Counted from the first letter of the stretch, positions 17,956 through 27,228 are shown. The stretch is 64,000 bases of DNA from Clostridia bacterium (GCA_017452785.1 JAFTLT010000009.1:124001-188000); one strand, 5' to 3'. Made by a program: numbers and translations. The notes: a model not told the origin generated them from the sequence alone.

Positions 17956-18570
17956 ATGGATATTAAAAATATTTTTGGTAAGGTTCAGAATTTAAGGAAT
18001 TTAATTGACTCTGACACAGATGAGGATATACTTGAAAATGCTGTCAGCGGTGATGACTATGAAGATAGCAAAAAGCCAAGACGTACAGCAAAAGGAATCT
18101 TTGATGACGATGAAGATGATGCAACAAATGTGGCTGATTTTTCTTCACCTTACAGTTATTCTCCAACTGCAGCTCTGCCTAAGTTTGACAGTGATTTTTC
18201 AGATGAATTTCCGCCTATTAAAGGTATTGATGAAGCTCCTGCACCTTCGGCTGAAAAAAACGGTCCTGTGCTTTTCGATATTAAGTCTGCTCCCAGAGCT
18301 TCTACTTCAAAGTTTAAGCTTACATTTATTTCACTTCACGATATTTTTGATGCACGAAATGTTGCAAATCTAATGATGGACAAAAGCTCTATTGTTGTTG
18401 TTAATCTTTCACTTCTCAGTGATGAGCAAAGCAGACGTGCAATGGATTTCCTTGACGGTGCAAAATATGTTACTCAGAGTGTTTTTGCAAGGTTTACTGA
18501 GAGCATCTGTGCTTTTATTCCGTCAGATATAGAGCTCCACGGAGATTTCTACAATCAGGTTGAATTATAA
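17956..18570 (+). CDS. sepF: Cell division protein SepF
   Basis: SepF (204 aa) anchors and bundles FtsZ at the septum. The N-terminus MDIKNIFGKVQNLRNLI can serve as the amphipathic membrane-binding helix. An acidic, low-complexity linker spans about residues 18-115. The C-terminal DUF552 fold contains DIFDARNVANLMMDKSSIVVVNLSLL, RRAMDFLDGAKYV and SICAFIPSDIEL. The linker is longer than in Bacillus SepF (about 150 aa). AAAGGAG precedes ATG 17956. ylmG and ylmH, which usually follow, are missing between sepF and divIVA. Confidence 0.92.
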   Translation: MDIKNIFGKVQNLRNLIDSDTDEDILENAVSGDDYEDSKKPRRTAKGIFDDDEDDATNVADFSSPYSYSPTAALPKFDSDFSDEFPPIKGIDEAPAPSAEKNGPVLFDIKSAPRASTSKFKLTFISLHDIFDARNVANLMMDKSSIVVVNLSLLSDEQSRRAMDFLDGAKYVTQSVFARFTESICAFIPSDIELHGDFYNQVEL

Positions 18571-18609
18571 TTAAAACAGTTTAAAAATTAATATAAAGGA
18601 GAGAGTAAA

Positions 18610-19620
18610 ATGTCTGACAATAAAATACTGAACTATTCATTTGCATCAGCCGGCAAAAACAAATACTATGCTTCAGAGGTTGATGAATATTTAAGAAGTA
18701 TCAGTGAAAGCTATGACTCTATGTATAAAAGCTATAAAGCTCTCGACAAAAAAATGAAAGCTCTTGCGCCTGCAATAGAAGAGTATAAAAGTAACAAGAA
18801 TATTATTGTTTCCTCTATTGTCAGAGCTGAGAAATATTATGAAGATGTTAAAGCTCAGGCAAATGAGAGCTCAGCTGAGATAATTAGAAAAGCAAGTGAG
18901 GAAGCTGAAAATCTGTTGCTTACTAAAAAGGCAGAGGCAGAGGCATATCACTATAATCTTACCCACGATGCTGATGAGAAACTTAAGCAGCTTGAAACAG
19001 ATATTGAAAATCTTGAAAATCATGCTCTTGAGCTTCAGGAAAAGTATCTTGCTCAGACTAAAGAAAAGGCTGCTGAGATAATTGACAATGCAAAAACTAA
19101 AGCTGCTGAAATTGTTGCAGCTGCATATCAGGATGCGAAAACAGCCAGACAGCAGAGCGATGAAATAATTACTGCAACTAATGCCGAGCTGCAGAGACTT
19201 AAGGCAGAAATAGCTAAGTATAAAAATGAAATTTTCAGTGTTGTTGCAACGATAAAGCCTGCGGTTGATTCCATAACTGCGGATGCTGAGTTTGATTTTG
19301 CACCTACAGAGGTTGAGGTTGATACTGACAGCCTTACCGGTGAAATGCCTGAATTCAGCCTTGATATGGAATTTGAAAAGCCTGTCAGTGAGCCTGAGGA
19401 GGATCTTTACGAAGACATCAGCTCATTTACTGATCCTGAATTAGCGTTTGCTCAGCCGGAAGGCATTCCTTTCACAGAAGAAGTATATGCTGAAGATAAA
19501 ACTACAGCTATTCCCGATTTAAGCTCAGGCATTTTCAGCGATGACGAAAATGATGATTCTGTTGTTGATTTTGCATATCACAGTGATTTTGACTCTCTGT
19601 TTGAGGGAACGGATAACTAA
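18610..19620 (+). CDS. DivIVA-domain coiled-coil protein
   Basis: This 336-aa protein begins with a DivIVA-like N-terminal segment (YYASEVDEYLRSISESYDSMY). A long coiled coil rich in Ala, Glu and Lys runs over about residues 50-215 (SAEIIRKASEEAENLL, KAAEIIDNAKTKAAEIVAAA). An acidic, disordered tail of about 120 residues follows. DivIVA proteins bind negatively curved membrane at poles and septa and recruit partners. Position downstream of sepF supports a division role. It could instead be a GpsB/SepIVA-like variant; the long acidic tail is unlike Bacillus DivIVA. Confidence 0.82.
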   Translation: MSDNKILNYSFASAGKNKYYASEVDEYLRSISESYDSMYKSYKALDKKMKALAPAIEEYKSNKNIIVSSIVRAEKYYEDVKAQANESSAEIIRKASEEAENLLLTKKAEAEAYHYNLTHDADEKLKQLETDIENLENHALELQEKYLAQTKEKAAEIIDNAKTKAAEIVAAAYQDAKTARQQSDEIITATNAELQRLKAEIAKYKNEIFSVVATIKPAVDSITADAEFDFAPTEVEVDTDSLTGEMPEFSLDMEFEKPVSEPEEDLYEDISSFTDPELAFAQPEGIPFTEEVYAEDKTTAIPDLSSGIFSDDENDDSVVDFAYHSDFDSLFEGTDN

Positions 19621-19646
19621 TTTTCGCCTACGGAAGAAGTGATTAT

Positions 19647-20168
19647 TTGAAAAACTCCAAGATTTCTCCAATGAAAATTAAGCTTGCTTCGTTGGCTGCA
19701 ATTGCTTTGTTGGTCGGGGCAGATCAGCTCATAAAATATTTTGTTGATTTATATCTCAAGCCTTTAGGCAGCGTTGTCGTTATTCCGAAAATTCTGCAAT
19801 TCAGCTATTATGAAAATGACGGCGCAATGATGGGTATGATGAGCGGAAAAACAACTGTTATGACTGTTTTTGCAGCTTTGTGCCTTATATTGGTTTGTTA
19901 TATTCTTTATACAGGCAAATTAGGCTACGGCATAGACTTCTGGAGTGTTGTTTTTGTTACTGCCGGCGGTGTGGGTAATCTTATTGACAGAGTTTTCAGA
20001 GGCTATGTAATAGATTATATAGAAGTTTTGTTTGTTGATTTTTATATTTTTAATTTTGCTGACTGTCTTGTAACGTGTGCAGCCGCAGTTATAATTATCA
20101 GTCAGATATATCAGTTTAAAAGAGATTCAAAGAAAAATAAAGAGGAAGCGAATGCATCAGATGATTAA
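19647..20168 (+). CDS. lspA: Lipoprotein signal peptidase (signal peptidase II)
   Basis: LspA (173 aa) cleaves prolipoprotein signal peptides after diacylglyceryl modification. Four membrane helices are visible. The family blocks are GADQLIKYFV, YYENDGAMMGMMSG, GGVGNLIDRVFRGYVIDYIEV with the first catalytic Asp, and IFNFADCLVTCAA with the second. The start is TTG 19647, 10 bases after GGAAG; ATG 19671 is a possible internal start that still keeps the first helix. It overlaps rluD by 17 bases, consistent with coupled translation. Confidence 0.93.
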   Translation: MKNSKISPMKIKLASLAAIALLVGADQLIKYFVDLYLKPLGSVVVIPKILQFSYYENDGAMMGMMSGKTTVMTVFAALCLILVCYILYTGKLGYGIDFWSVVFVTAGGVGNLIDRVFRGYVIDYIEVLFVDFYIFNFADCLVTCAAAVIIISQIYQFKRDSKKNKEEANASDD

Positions 20169-21084
20169 TGCACACATTATTAGTGTTCCCCCTGAAAAAG
20201 CAGGGGAGCGTATAGATAAAATAATCTGCAGTGCAGTTGATACACTCAGCCGCAGTGCTGTGCAAAAAATCATAGATGAAGGCGGTGTCAGTGTCGGTGG
20301 CATCATTATAAGCAAAAACTATAAGGTACGCCCAAATGACATTATCAAATTGGTTATCCCTGAAGCTAAAGAGCTAGAGGTGACAGCTGAAAATATTCCT
20401 CTTGATATACGCTATGAAGACAGCGACCTTTTGGTTGTCAATAAGCCTAAGGGGATGGTTGTTCATCCTGCTGCTGGTAACTATGACGGCACATTGGTCA
20501 ATGCGCTTTTATATCACTGCAAGGGCAGCCTGTCAGGCATTAACGGTGTTATCAGACCGGGTATAGTTCACCGCATTGACAAAGACACAAGCGGTTTGCT
20601 CATAGTTGCAAAAAACGATATGGCTCATATTTCACTTGCCGAGCAGATAAAGGTTCACTCTTTCACAAGAGAATATCAGAGTGTGGTTTATGGCAGGATG
20701 AAGCAGGAAAGCGGTACCGTTGATGCACCTATAGGAAGACACCCCGTTGACAGAAAGAAAATGACTGTCACACCGAAAAACTCAAAAAATGCAGTTACAC
20801 ACTACAGTGTTATTAATGAATACAGAGACTTTACTCATCTCAGACTTCGTCTTGAAACGGGCAGAACCCATCAGATCAGAGTGCATATGTCTTATATCGG
20901 TCATCCTGTTGCAGGGGATGCGGTTTATGGCCCTAAAAAAGTAATTGAATATCTTTCGGGTCAATGTTTACATGCAGGTTTAATCGGCTTTAAGCACCCG
21001 AAAACAAATGAATATATAGAGATAAAAAGTGAATTACCTGAGTATTTCACAGATTTTCTCAGGAGGATTGGTAACAATGGTTAA
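20152..21084 (+). CDS. RluA/RluD-family ribosomal large-subunit pseudouridine synthase
   Basis: This 310-aa enzyme has an N-terminal S4 RNA-binding domain (ERIDKIICSAVDTLSRSAVQ, then VSVGGIIISKNYKV) and a catalytic domain with GIVHRIDKDTSGLLIVAKND, containing the catalytic Asp. Further blocks are VVNKPKGMVVHPAAGN, RLETGRTHQIRVHM and HPVAGDAVYG. ATG 20152 has GAGG 6 bases upstream, inside the lspA end; ATG 20161 would be poorly spaced. lspA-rluD adjacency is standard in Firmicutes. The precise 23S positions modified are not shown by the sequence. Confidence 0.94.
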   Translation: MHQMINAHIISVPPEKAGERIDKIICSAVDTLSRSAVQKIIDEGGVSVGGIIISKNYKVRPNDIIKLVIPEAKELEVTAENIPLDIRYEDSDLLVVNKPKGMVVHPAAGNYDGTLVNALLYHCKGSLSGINGVIRPGIVHRIDKDTSGLLIVAKNDMAHISLAEQIKVHSFTREYQSVVYGRMKQESGTVDAPIGRHPVDRKKMTVTPKNSKNAVTHYSVINEYRDFTHLRLRLETGRTHQIRVHMSYIGHPVAGDAVYGPKKVIEYLSGQCLHAGLIGFKHPKTNEYIEIKSELPEYFTDFLRRIGNNG

Positions 21085-21922
21085 AGAAAAAGAAAAAATC
21101 GATTTGTCGTCATGGCTTCTTGCAAGTGATATTGACGGCACAATTAACGATAAAACAAGAAGATTGGTTCAGCGTAACTATGACATGGTGCATAAGTTTG
21201 TTGACGAATTTGGCGGTAATTTTACTTTGGCTTCAGGCAGAAGCCCTGAATCAATGAGAAAACACTTCAAGCGCCTTGATATACCTGACGGAAAGGCTGT
21301 TGTTTTAAACGGCGCAGGCATTTATGATTTTGCCACAGAGCAGATGATTTGGCAAAGTCCTCTTAATGAACACTGTATCGACATGGTCAGAAAGAGCGTG
21401 AAGAAATTTCCGTTTCTTGCTTTTCAGGTTGTTTCAGATAAAGCTGTTTATCTTTTCAGACCTACACCTGCTTCAAGAATACTTGCAATAAATGCAAAAA
21501 AAGAAGTCAAATATTTTTATGATTTTGAAAAAATTCCGAAAGAAAACTGGTATAAGGTTATTTATTCCGGTTTGCCCGCTCAAATGAAATTGCTTGAAAA
21601 GTATATCGTCAGCATGTCAAACACAACAGATAATCTTATGTACTCCTCGGTTTGCAGCTATGAGATGGTTAACGAAGACACAAATAAAGGTGTTGCTGTT
21701 CTCAAGCTCGCTGAAATGCTTGGTGTAGATAAGAGCAAAACCGCTGCAATAGGAGATTATTTCAATGATTATCAGATGCTCAAGCGTGTTGCCCTTCCTG
21801 CGTGCTGCGGTCAGGCTCCTCAGGGCATGAAAAAGATAGCTAAGTTTGTTTCTTGTCACTGCAATGACGGTGCAGTTGCAGACTTAATTGAATACATTAT
21901 AAAAAACCATAGTAATTTTTAA
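21077..21922 (+). CDS. HAD-superfamily (Cof-like) phosphatase
   Basis: This 281-aa hydrolase has motif I LLASDIDGTIND near residues 16-27 (nucleophile Asp in D-x-D-G-T), motif II LASGRSPESM, a Cof-type cap domain, and motif IV AAIGDYFNDYQML with the Mg-binding aspartates. The usual substrates are sugar phosphates, FMN or PLP; the actual substrate is unknown. AGGAGG is 10 bases before ATG 21077, which overlaps the rluD stop by 8 bases. The frame extends 16 codons upstream with no RBS. Confidence 0.88.
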   Translation: MVKEKEKIDLSSWLLASDIDGTINDKTRRLVQRNYDMVHKFVDEFGGNFTLASGRSPESMRKHFKRLDIPDGKAVVLNGAGIYDFATEQMIWQSPLNEHCIDMVRKSVKKFPFLAFQVVSDKAVYLFRPTPASRILAINAKKEVKYFYDFEKIPKENWYKVIYSGLPAQMKLLEKYIVSMSNTTDNLMYSSVCSYEMVNEDTNKGVAVLKLAEMLGVDKSKTAAIGDYFNDYQMLKRVALPACCGQAPQGMKKIAKFVSCHCNDGAVADLIEYIIKNHSNF

Positions 21923-21933
21923 GGAGGATTAAT

Positions 21934-22776
21934 ATGGAAGACAGTAAAAAACTCTCACTCAAGAAGATTGCCGTTGATGTGCGTAAAGGCATTATCGAAG
22001 GCACCTTCAACGCAAAATCAGGACATCCCGGCGGATCGCTCTCAATTGCTGATATTATGACTTATCTCTATTTCAGCGAAATGAATGTTGATCCGAAAAA
22101 TCCTGCTGACGAAAACAGAGACAGACTTGTTCTCTCAAAAGGTCACACAGCTCCTGCACTTTATGCTGCACTTGCTCACAAAGGATTTTTTGATGTTGAG
22201 CTTCTTAAGACACTTCGTAAGCCTGACTCAATGCTTCAAGGTCACCCCAGCATGAGATATACACCCGGTGTTGATATGAGCACAGGCTCACTTGGTCAGG
22301 GCATTTCAGTTGCTTGCGGTATGGCTCTTGCAGGCAAGCTCAAGGGCAAGGACTACAGAGTTTATGTACCCCTTGGCGACGGTGAAATTGAAGAAGGTCA
22401 GGTATGGGAAGCTGCAATGTTTGCAGGAAACCGTAAGCTTGACAACCTTTGTGCTATAGTTGACTATAACAATCTTCAAATTGACGGCACTCTTGATGAA
22501 GTTAACTCACCTTATCCCATTAAGGAAAAGTTTGAATCCTTTGGTTGGAACGTAGTTGAAATCTGCGGTCACTGCTTTGATCAGATTGAAGATGCTTTTG
22601 AAGCTGCTAAGGCTTGCAAGGGCAAACCTACCTGTATTGTTGCCAAGACAGTTAAAGGTAAAGGGGTTTCATTTATGGAAGACAAATGTGACTGGCACGG
22701 CAGTGCTCCCAATGCTGAGCAGTATGCAATAGCAATGGATGAGCTTGACGAAGCTGCAAAGAGCTTGGAGGTGTAA
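21934..22776 (+). CDS. Transketolase, N-terminal (thiamine-diphosphate) subunit
   Basis: This 280-aa subunit equals the N-terminal domain of full transketolase. SGHPGGSLSIADI, LSKGHTAPALYAAL, PGVDMSTGSLGQGISVACGMA and the ThDP/Mg motif GDGEIEEGQVWEA with IVDYNNLQIDG are visible. With its partner, encoded 2 bases downstream, it transfers two-carbon units in the non-oxidative pentose phosphate pathway. Split transketolases are common in Clostridia and archaea. AAGGAGG precedes the ATG at good spacing. Confidence 0.95.
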   Translation: MEDSKKLSLKKIAVDVRKGIIEGTFNAKSGHPGGSLSIADIMTYLYFSEMNVDPKNPADENRDRLVLSKGHTAPALYAALAHKGFFDVELLKTLRKPDSMLQGHPSMRYTPGVDMSTGSLGQGISVACGMALAGKLKGKDYRVYVPLGDGEIEEGQVWEAAMFAGNRKLDNLCAIVDYNNLQIDGTLDEVNSPYPIKEKFESFGWNVVEICGHCFDQIEDAFEAAKACKGKPTCIVAKTVKGKGVSFMEDKCDWHGSAPNAEQYAIAMDELDEAAKSLEV

Positions 22777-22778
22777 TT

Positions 22779-23723
22779 ATGGCTGATGTAATCAAATGTG
22801 CAACCCGTGATGCTTACGGTGCTGCTTTAAAGGAACTTGGCACAAGAGATGATATTCTCGTGCTCGACGCTGACCTTGCAAAGGCAACTAAGACAATAAC
22901 ATTTAAAAAGGAATTCCCTGAAAAGTTTATTGATTGCGGTATTGCTGAAGCTAACATGATGGGTGTTGCTGCAGGTCTTGCCACTGCAGGATACACAGTT
23001 TTTGCTTCAAGCTTCGCTATGTTTGCGGCAGGCAGAGCTTTTGAGCAGGTAAGAAACTCAATTGCGTACCCGAAGCTCAATGTTAAAATCGGTGCTACTC
23101 ATGCAGGTATTTCTGTTGGTGAAGACGGTGCAAGCCATCAATGCTGCGAAGATATTGCTCTTATGCGCTCAATTCCCGGTATGGTTATTATCAACCCTGC
23201 TGATGATGTTGAGGCTAAGGCTGCTGTGCACGCTGCTGCAGCTCACAAAGGCCCTGTTTATATGCGCTTTGGCAGACTTGCAGTGCCCCGTGTAAATGCT
23301 GAAGACTATAAGTTTGAGCTTGGCAAGGGTGTTGAGCTTAAAGAGGGTAATGATGTAACTATTGTTGCAACCGGTCTTATGGTTAACGAAGCTCTTATCG
23401 CTGCTGAAACTCTTAAAAACGAAGGCATTGATGCAAGAGTTATTAACATTCATACAATTAAGCCTATTGATAAGGATATCCTTGTTAAGGCTGCTAAGGA
23501 AACAGGTGCAATTGTTACAGCTGAAGAGCACAGCATTATCGGCGGTCTCGGCAGTGCTGTTACAGAGGCTCTCGCTGAGGAATATCCCGTTCCTGTTGTA
23601 AGACTTGGTGTAAACGATACTTTCGGTAAATCAGGTCCTGCTCTCGAACTTCTCAAGATTTTTGGCCTTGATGCTGCTAATATCGTAGAAAAAGCTAAGA
23701 AGGCTGTTTCTTTAAAGAAATAA
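22779..23723 (+). CDS. Transketolase, C-terminal (pyrimidine-binding) subunit
   Basis: This 314-aa subunit supplies the pyrimidine-binding and C-terminal domains. Blocks are DILVLDADLAKATKT, FIDCGIAEANMMGVAAGLA, HAGISVGEDGASHQCCEDIALMRS (its first part is the ThDP-pyrimidine loop), MRFGRLAVP, and TAEEHSIIGGLGSAV in the C-terminal domain. It begins with GGAGG inside the end of the preceding gene, so synthesis of the two subunits is coupled. It is distinguished from 1-deoxyxylulose-5-phosphate synthase by its split form and length. Confidence 0.95.
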   Translation: MADVIKCATRDAYGAALKELGTRDDILVLDADLAKATKTITFKKEFPEKFIDCGIAEANMMGVAAGLATAGYTVFASSFAMFAAGRAFEQVRNSIAYPKLNVKIGATHAGISVGEDGASHQCCEDIALMRSIPGMVIINPADDVEAKAAVHAAAAHKGPVYMRFGRLAVPRVNAEDYKFELGKGVELKEGNDVTIVATGLMVNEALIAAETLKNEGIDARVINIHTIKPIDKDILVKAAKETGAIVTAEEHSIIGGLGSAVTEALAEEYPVPVVRLGVNDTFGKSGPALELLKIFGLDAANIVEKAKKAVSLKK

Positions 23724-23747
23724 TTTATCCTGAAAGGAATTATAACT

Positions 23748-23951
23748 ATGAAAGAAATCACTAAAGATATGTGCATCGGTGACATTCTTGATGCAGACGG
23801 CGGTACTGCTGTTTTCTTCTTTGAAATGGGTATGCACTGCCTTGGTTGCCCCGCTTCAAGAGGCGAAAGCGTTGAAGAAGCATGTGCAGTTCACGGCGTA
23901 GATTGTGATGCTCTCGTTGCGAGAATTAACGAGTATCTCGCTTCAAAATAA
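23748..23951 (+). CDS. DUF1858-domain small protein
   Basis: This 67-aa protein matches the DUF1858 pattern: KDMCIGDILDADGGTAVFFFEMGMHCLGCPASRGESVEEAC, broken here by a C-x2-C pair (residues 30-33), then a helical end VARINEYLASK. Family members are small redox or ligand-binding proteins of unknown function found alone or fused to hybrid-cluster-type proteins. GAAAGG precedes ATG 23748 at good distance. It follows the transketolase pair by 24 bases and ends just before a hairpin, so it probably closes that operon. Confidence 0.85.
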   Translation: MKEITKDMCIGDILDADGGTAVFFFEMGMHCLGCPASRGESVEEACAVHGVDCDALVARINEYLASK

Positions 23952-23961
23952 GTATCATGTC

Positions 23962-23987
23962 GGAGCCACCTTTCAATGGGTGGCTCC
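23962..23987 (+). terminator. Strong hairpin after the DUF1858 gene, weak U-tract
   Basis: A perfect 9-bp G+C-rich stem (GGAGCCACC with GGTGGCTCC) has an 8-base loop and is followed by CTTTGTTG rather than a clean T-run. It may be a leaky terminator or an mRNA 3'-end stabiliser between the transketolase operon and trmK. Confidence 0.6.
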
Positions 23988-24005
23988 CTTTGTTGAGGTA
24001 GATTT

Positions 24006-24698
24006 ATGATTAAACTTGATGCTCGTCTGAGTGCCGTTGCCTCTCTTGTACGTGAGGGAGTGCGTGTGGCAGATATAGGCACAGACCACGCCTATCTGGT
24101 GGCATACCTAATTAAAAAGGGAATATGTCCTTGCGGCATAGCTGCAGACCTGAGAAAAGGTCCTCTTGAAAATGCAAAACAGACTGTGATTGATGAAGGC
24201 CTGTCTGATAAGGTTGAGCTTATCCTTTCTGACGGACTTCAGAATATTGAAGACAACTCCTGCGACGATATTGTTATTGCAGGAATGGGTGGCAATTTAA
24301 TTGCCGAAATTTTATCAAAAGCTCAGTGGATAAAAAACGAAAATATAAATATTGTTGCTCAGCCTATGACTCATGCTGAGGTCTTAAGGCAGTTTTTTAT
24401 TGATAACGGTTTTGAGATAACCAAAGAAAAAACTGCAACTGACGGCAGACACTATTACTGCATAATGTCAGCTCACTATGTGGGTACAAATAAAAAGCAC
24501 GATATTTCTTACATATATACAGGTCAGCTTTTTGAAAGCAGTGACGAAATAACCTATAGATATATTGAAAAAATGCTGACAACACTTAAAAAGAAACACT
24601 CTGCACTTATCATTGCAGGAAAGCCGGATGAGGAAAATCTCGGCAGAATTATTGATGAAATTAAAAATAATATGGAGAAAACAGAATGGTTACTGTAA
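24006..24698 (+). CDS. trmK: tRNA (adenine22-N1)-methyltransferase TrmK
   Basis: This 230-aa Rossmann methyltransferase of COG2384 makes m1A22 in tRNA. The SAM-binding block is VRVADIGTDHAYLVAYLIKKG near residues 19-39, with AADLRKGPLENA, ELILSDGLQNI and VIAGMGGNLIAEIL after it. The C-terminal part is a helical coiled-coil region typical of TrmK. ATG 24006 follows TTGAGG. The next gene overlaps by 13 bases; trmK next to the Nif3/YqfO gene is a conserved Firmicutes pair. Confidence 0.93.
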   Translation: MIKLDARLSAVASLVREGVRVADIGTDHAYLVAYLIKKGICPCGIAADLRKGPLENAKQTVIDEGLSDKVELILSDGLQNIEDNSCDDIVIAGMGGNLIAEILSKAQWIKNENINIVAQPMTHAEVLRQFFIDNGFEITKEKTATDGRHYYCIMSAHYVGTNKKHDISYIYTGQLFESSDEITYRYIEKMLTTLKKKHSALIIAGKPDEENLGRIIDEIKNNMEKTEWLL

Positions 24699-25447
24699 AA
24701 GATATTTCCGATTTTATTGATTTACTTGCACCTTACAGCACAAAGTGTGAGTGGGATAATTGTGGGATATTGGTTGGTGATGAAAGTAAAGAAGTGCATA
24801 AAATCGGCTTTGCTCTTGATTTAACATCCGAGACGCTCCGTGATGCAATTGAAAACAAAGTGGATTTGATTGTTACTCACCACCCGATTATTTTTAAGGC
24901 ACAAAAGAATTTTCTTAAGGGTAATTTGGCTTATGAGCTTGCAAGCCACGGCATCAGTGCTGTGAGTGCGCACACATGCTTTGACTGTGCTGTCGGTGGT
25001 GTAAATGACATTTTATGCAATATACTTGACATAAAAAATGCTATCGGTGTGCCATCACAGGAATGTGTTTGCCCCATGGCAAGAATAGGTGATATTGAAG
25101 AAATGAGTTCAGCGGATTTTGCTAATAAAGTAGCTAAAAAGCTCGGCACTGTCTGCCGTGTTGCTGACAGCATGAACATGGTAAAAAAAGTTGCTGTCTG
25201 TGGCGGAGCTGGTATGGATTTCTTTTTTGAAAGTGTGAAAATGGGTGCTGACGCTTATGTTACGGGCGAAGTAAAGCACCACGAGTTTTTAATGGCAAAG
25301 GATGTGGGTGTTACCGTAATTGAAGCAGGACATTTTGAAACAGAAAATCCTTCTATGGCATATCTTAAAAAATATATTGAAGAAGAATTCCCGGATGTTG
25401 AAACAGTGCTTTTGAAGCAAAGCAATCCTGTTAAGTTTATAGATTAA
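24686..25447 (+). CDS. Nif3-like dinuclear metal centre protein (YqfO family)
   Basis: This 253-aa protein has the Nif3/DUF34 metal ligands: VTHHPIIF near residue 65, SAHTCFDCAVGGVND near residues 94-108, and EAGHFETE near residue 212. Members form hexameric toroids with two metals per subunit and have been linked to GTP cyclohydrolase-like activity and metal homeostasis; the physiological function is unsettled. It is shorter than Bacillus YqfO (about 370 aa) because the inserted PII-like domain is absent. The start overlaps the trmK end and uses GGAG in that gene. Confidence 0.92.
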   Translation: MVTVKDISDFIDLLAPYSTKCEWDNCGILVGDESKEVHKIGFALDLTSETLRDAIENKVDLIVTHHPIIFKAQKNFLKGNLAYELASHGISAVSAHTCFDCAVGGVNDILCNILDIKNAIGVPSQECVCPMARIGDIEEMSSADFANKVAKKLGTVCRVADSMNMVKKVAVCGGAGMDFFFESVKMGADAYVTGEVKHHEFLMAKDVGVTVIEAGHFETENPSMAYLKKYIEEEFPDVETVLLKQSNPVKFID

Positions 25448-25465
25448 GGTTATTATAGGTGATTT

Positions 25466-27211
25466 ATGGCTCTCGACGGTTTATTTCTAAGCAAAATTAA
25501 AGATGAACTTCTCACTAAAGCTGTGGGACTGCGTGTTGATAAGGTCAACCAGCCCACAAAAGATGAGATAATTCTCAATCTCAGAGGAAAAGGATGTAAT
25601 TATAAGCTGCTGTTATGTGTGCGTGCAGACAGTCCGAGGGTTCATTTTACTTCTCACAATATTGATAATCCACCTGTACCGCCAATGTTTTGCATGCTTC
25701 TTCGCAAGCATCTTACAAGTGCTATGGTTAAAAATATCCGTCAGCACGAAAGTGACAGAATACTGTTTATTGACTTTGACGCAACAAATGAAATTGGTGA
25801 CAGGGTTGAGCTTACGGTTTGCATTGAGATAATGGGTAAGTATTCAAACCTTATTCTGATTTCCGGGGAAAAGATAATTGACTCTGCCAAAAGAGTTGAC
25901 TACACAACTTCAAGCGTCAGACAGATTTTACCCGGACTTGATTATCAGCTTCCGCCTTCTCAGGATAAACTGAGCCTTGAAAATGAAGATATTACTGTAA
26001 TTGTCGACAGAATACTCTCATATAAGGAAAAACATCTCTCCTCAGCGATTATTAATTCGCTTCAGGGCGTGTCACCTGTTGTCAGCCGTGAAATAGCTTC
26101 AAGAGCCGCAGGAGATGATATAGCTGTTAATGCACTGACAAATGAGCAGATTAACAGGCTCACCTGTCTGTTAAGTGAAATTAAATCAAAACTTCACAGC
26201 GGCAGTGAAGTTTATATGCTCTGTGAAAAGAACGGAAAACCAAAGGATATTTCCCACATCCATGTCACACAGTATGGTGATCTGCTTGAAGTCAGGAAGT
26301 ATGATAGCTGCTCGGAATTGCTCGACGATTTCTATTTTGAAAGAGACCGACTCAACAGAATTAACCACAGAGCCCACGAACTGCTTAAACTGCTGAATAA
26401 TCTGCTTGAAAGAACTGTGAGAAAGCTTGCACTGCAGCGAGAAGAACTCAAAAAGTGTGAAGACAAAGAAAGTCTTAAGCTTTACGGTGAGCTTATATTA
26501 GCTAATCTTTACAGATTGGAAAAAGGGGTCAGTTTTTACGAGGTTGAAAATTATTATGATAACTGTAATATTATAAAAATACCTTGCAATCCTGCACTTT
26601 CACCAACTGAAAATCAGAAGAAATATTATAAGGAATACCGCAAGGCTCAAACAGCTGAAAAAATGCTTGCTGAGCTGATTGTGCAAGGGGAGCAGGAAAT
26701 AATTTATCTTGAAAGTGTGCTTGATGAGCTTTCAAGAGCTGACACAGACAGCGAAATATCCGCTATACGCCTTGAATTGCAGGCGGGTGGATATATCAAG
26801 AATATAAAAGGTAAAAAGAAAAAGCCTCCAAAGGAGCTGCCACCTATTGAGTTTAAATCAAGCGACGGATTTAAAATTCTCGTGGGCAGGAACAATGCGC
26901 AGAACGAAAGACTTTCACTTAAAACAGCGGCAAAAAATGATATGTGGCTTCACACACAAAAAACTCCAGGCTCTCATGTCGTTATTTTTGGTGAAGGCAA
27001 AGAAATATCAGATGAAGCTATTGAAGAAGCGGCAGTTATTGCGGCTTATCACAGCAAAGCAAAGGATTCTTCACTTGTACCCGTAGATTACACGAGAGCA
27101 AAGGCGCTTAAAAAGCCGAATGGCGGAAAGACCGGTATGGTTATATATCACGAATACTGGACAATAATTGTTAACCCGGATAAGGAACTTGTTGAGAAAT
27201 TAAAAGTATAA
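25466..27211 (+). CDS. rqcH: RqcH (NFACT/Rqc2 homologue, FbpA-like)
   Basis: RqcH (581 aa) binds obstructed 50S subunits with peptidyl-tRNA and recruits tRNA-Ala to add C-terminal alanine tails that mark stalled peptides for proteolysis. The NFACT-N domain starts ALDGLFLSKIKDELL. A helix-hairpin-helix and long coiled coil occupy about residues 270-430. The NFACT-R (DUF814) domain has LVGRNNAQNERLSLK, NDMWLHTQKTPGSHVVI and YTRAKALKKPNGGKTGMV. It was formerly annotated as fibronectin-binding protein. It lies between trmK-nif3 and dnaE on the same strand. Confidence 0.95.
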   Translation: MALDGLFLSKIKDELLTKAVGLRVDKVNQPTKDEIILNLRGKGCNYKLLLCVRADSPRVHFTSHNIDNPPVPPMFCMLLRKHLTSAMVKNIRQHESDRILFIDFDATNEIGDRVELTVCIEIMGKYSNLILISGEKIIDSAKRVDYTTSSVRQILPGLDYQLPPSQDKLSLENEDITVIVDRILSYKEKHLSSAIINSLQGVSPVVSREIASRAAGDDIAVNALTNEQINRLTCLLSEIKSKLHSGSEVYMLCEKNGKPKDISHIHVTQYGDLLEVRKYDSCSELLDDFYFERDRLNRINHRAHELLKLLNNLLERTVRKLALQREELKKCEDKESLKLYGELILANLYRLEKGVSFYEVENYYDNCNIIKIPCNPALSPTENQKKYYKEYRKAQTAEKMLAELIVQGEQEIIYLESVLDELSRADTDSEISAIRLELQAGGYIKNIKGKKKKPPKELPPIEFKSSDGFKILVGRNNAQNERLSLKTAAKNDMWLHTQKTPGSHVVIFGEGKEISDEAIEEAAVIAAYHSKAKDSSLVPVDYTRAKALKKPNGGKTGMVIYHEYWTIIVNPDKELVEKLKV

Positions 27212-27228
27212 TATAAAGGAGGGATAAG

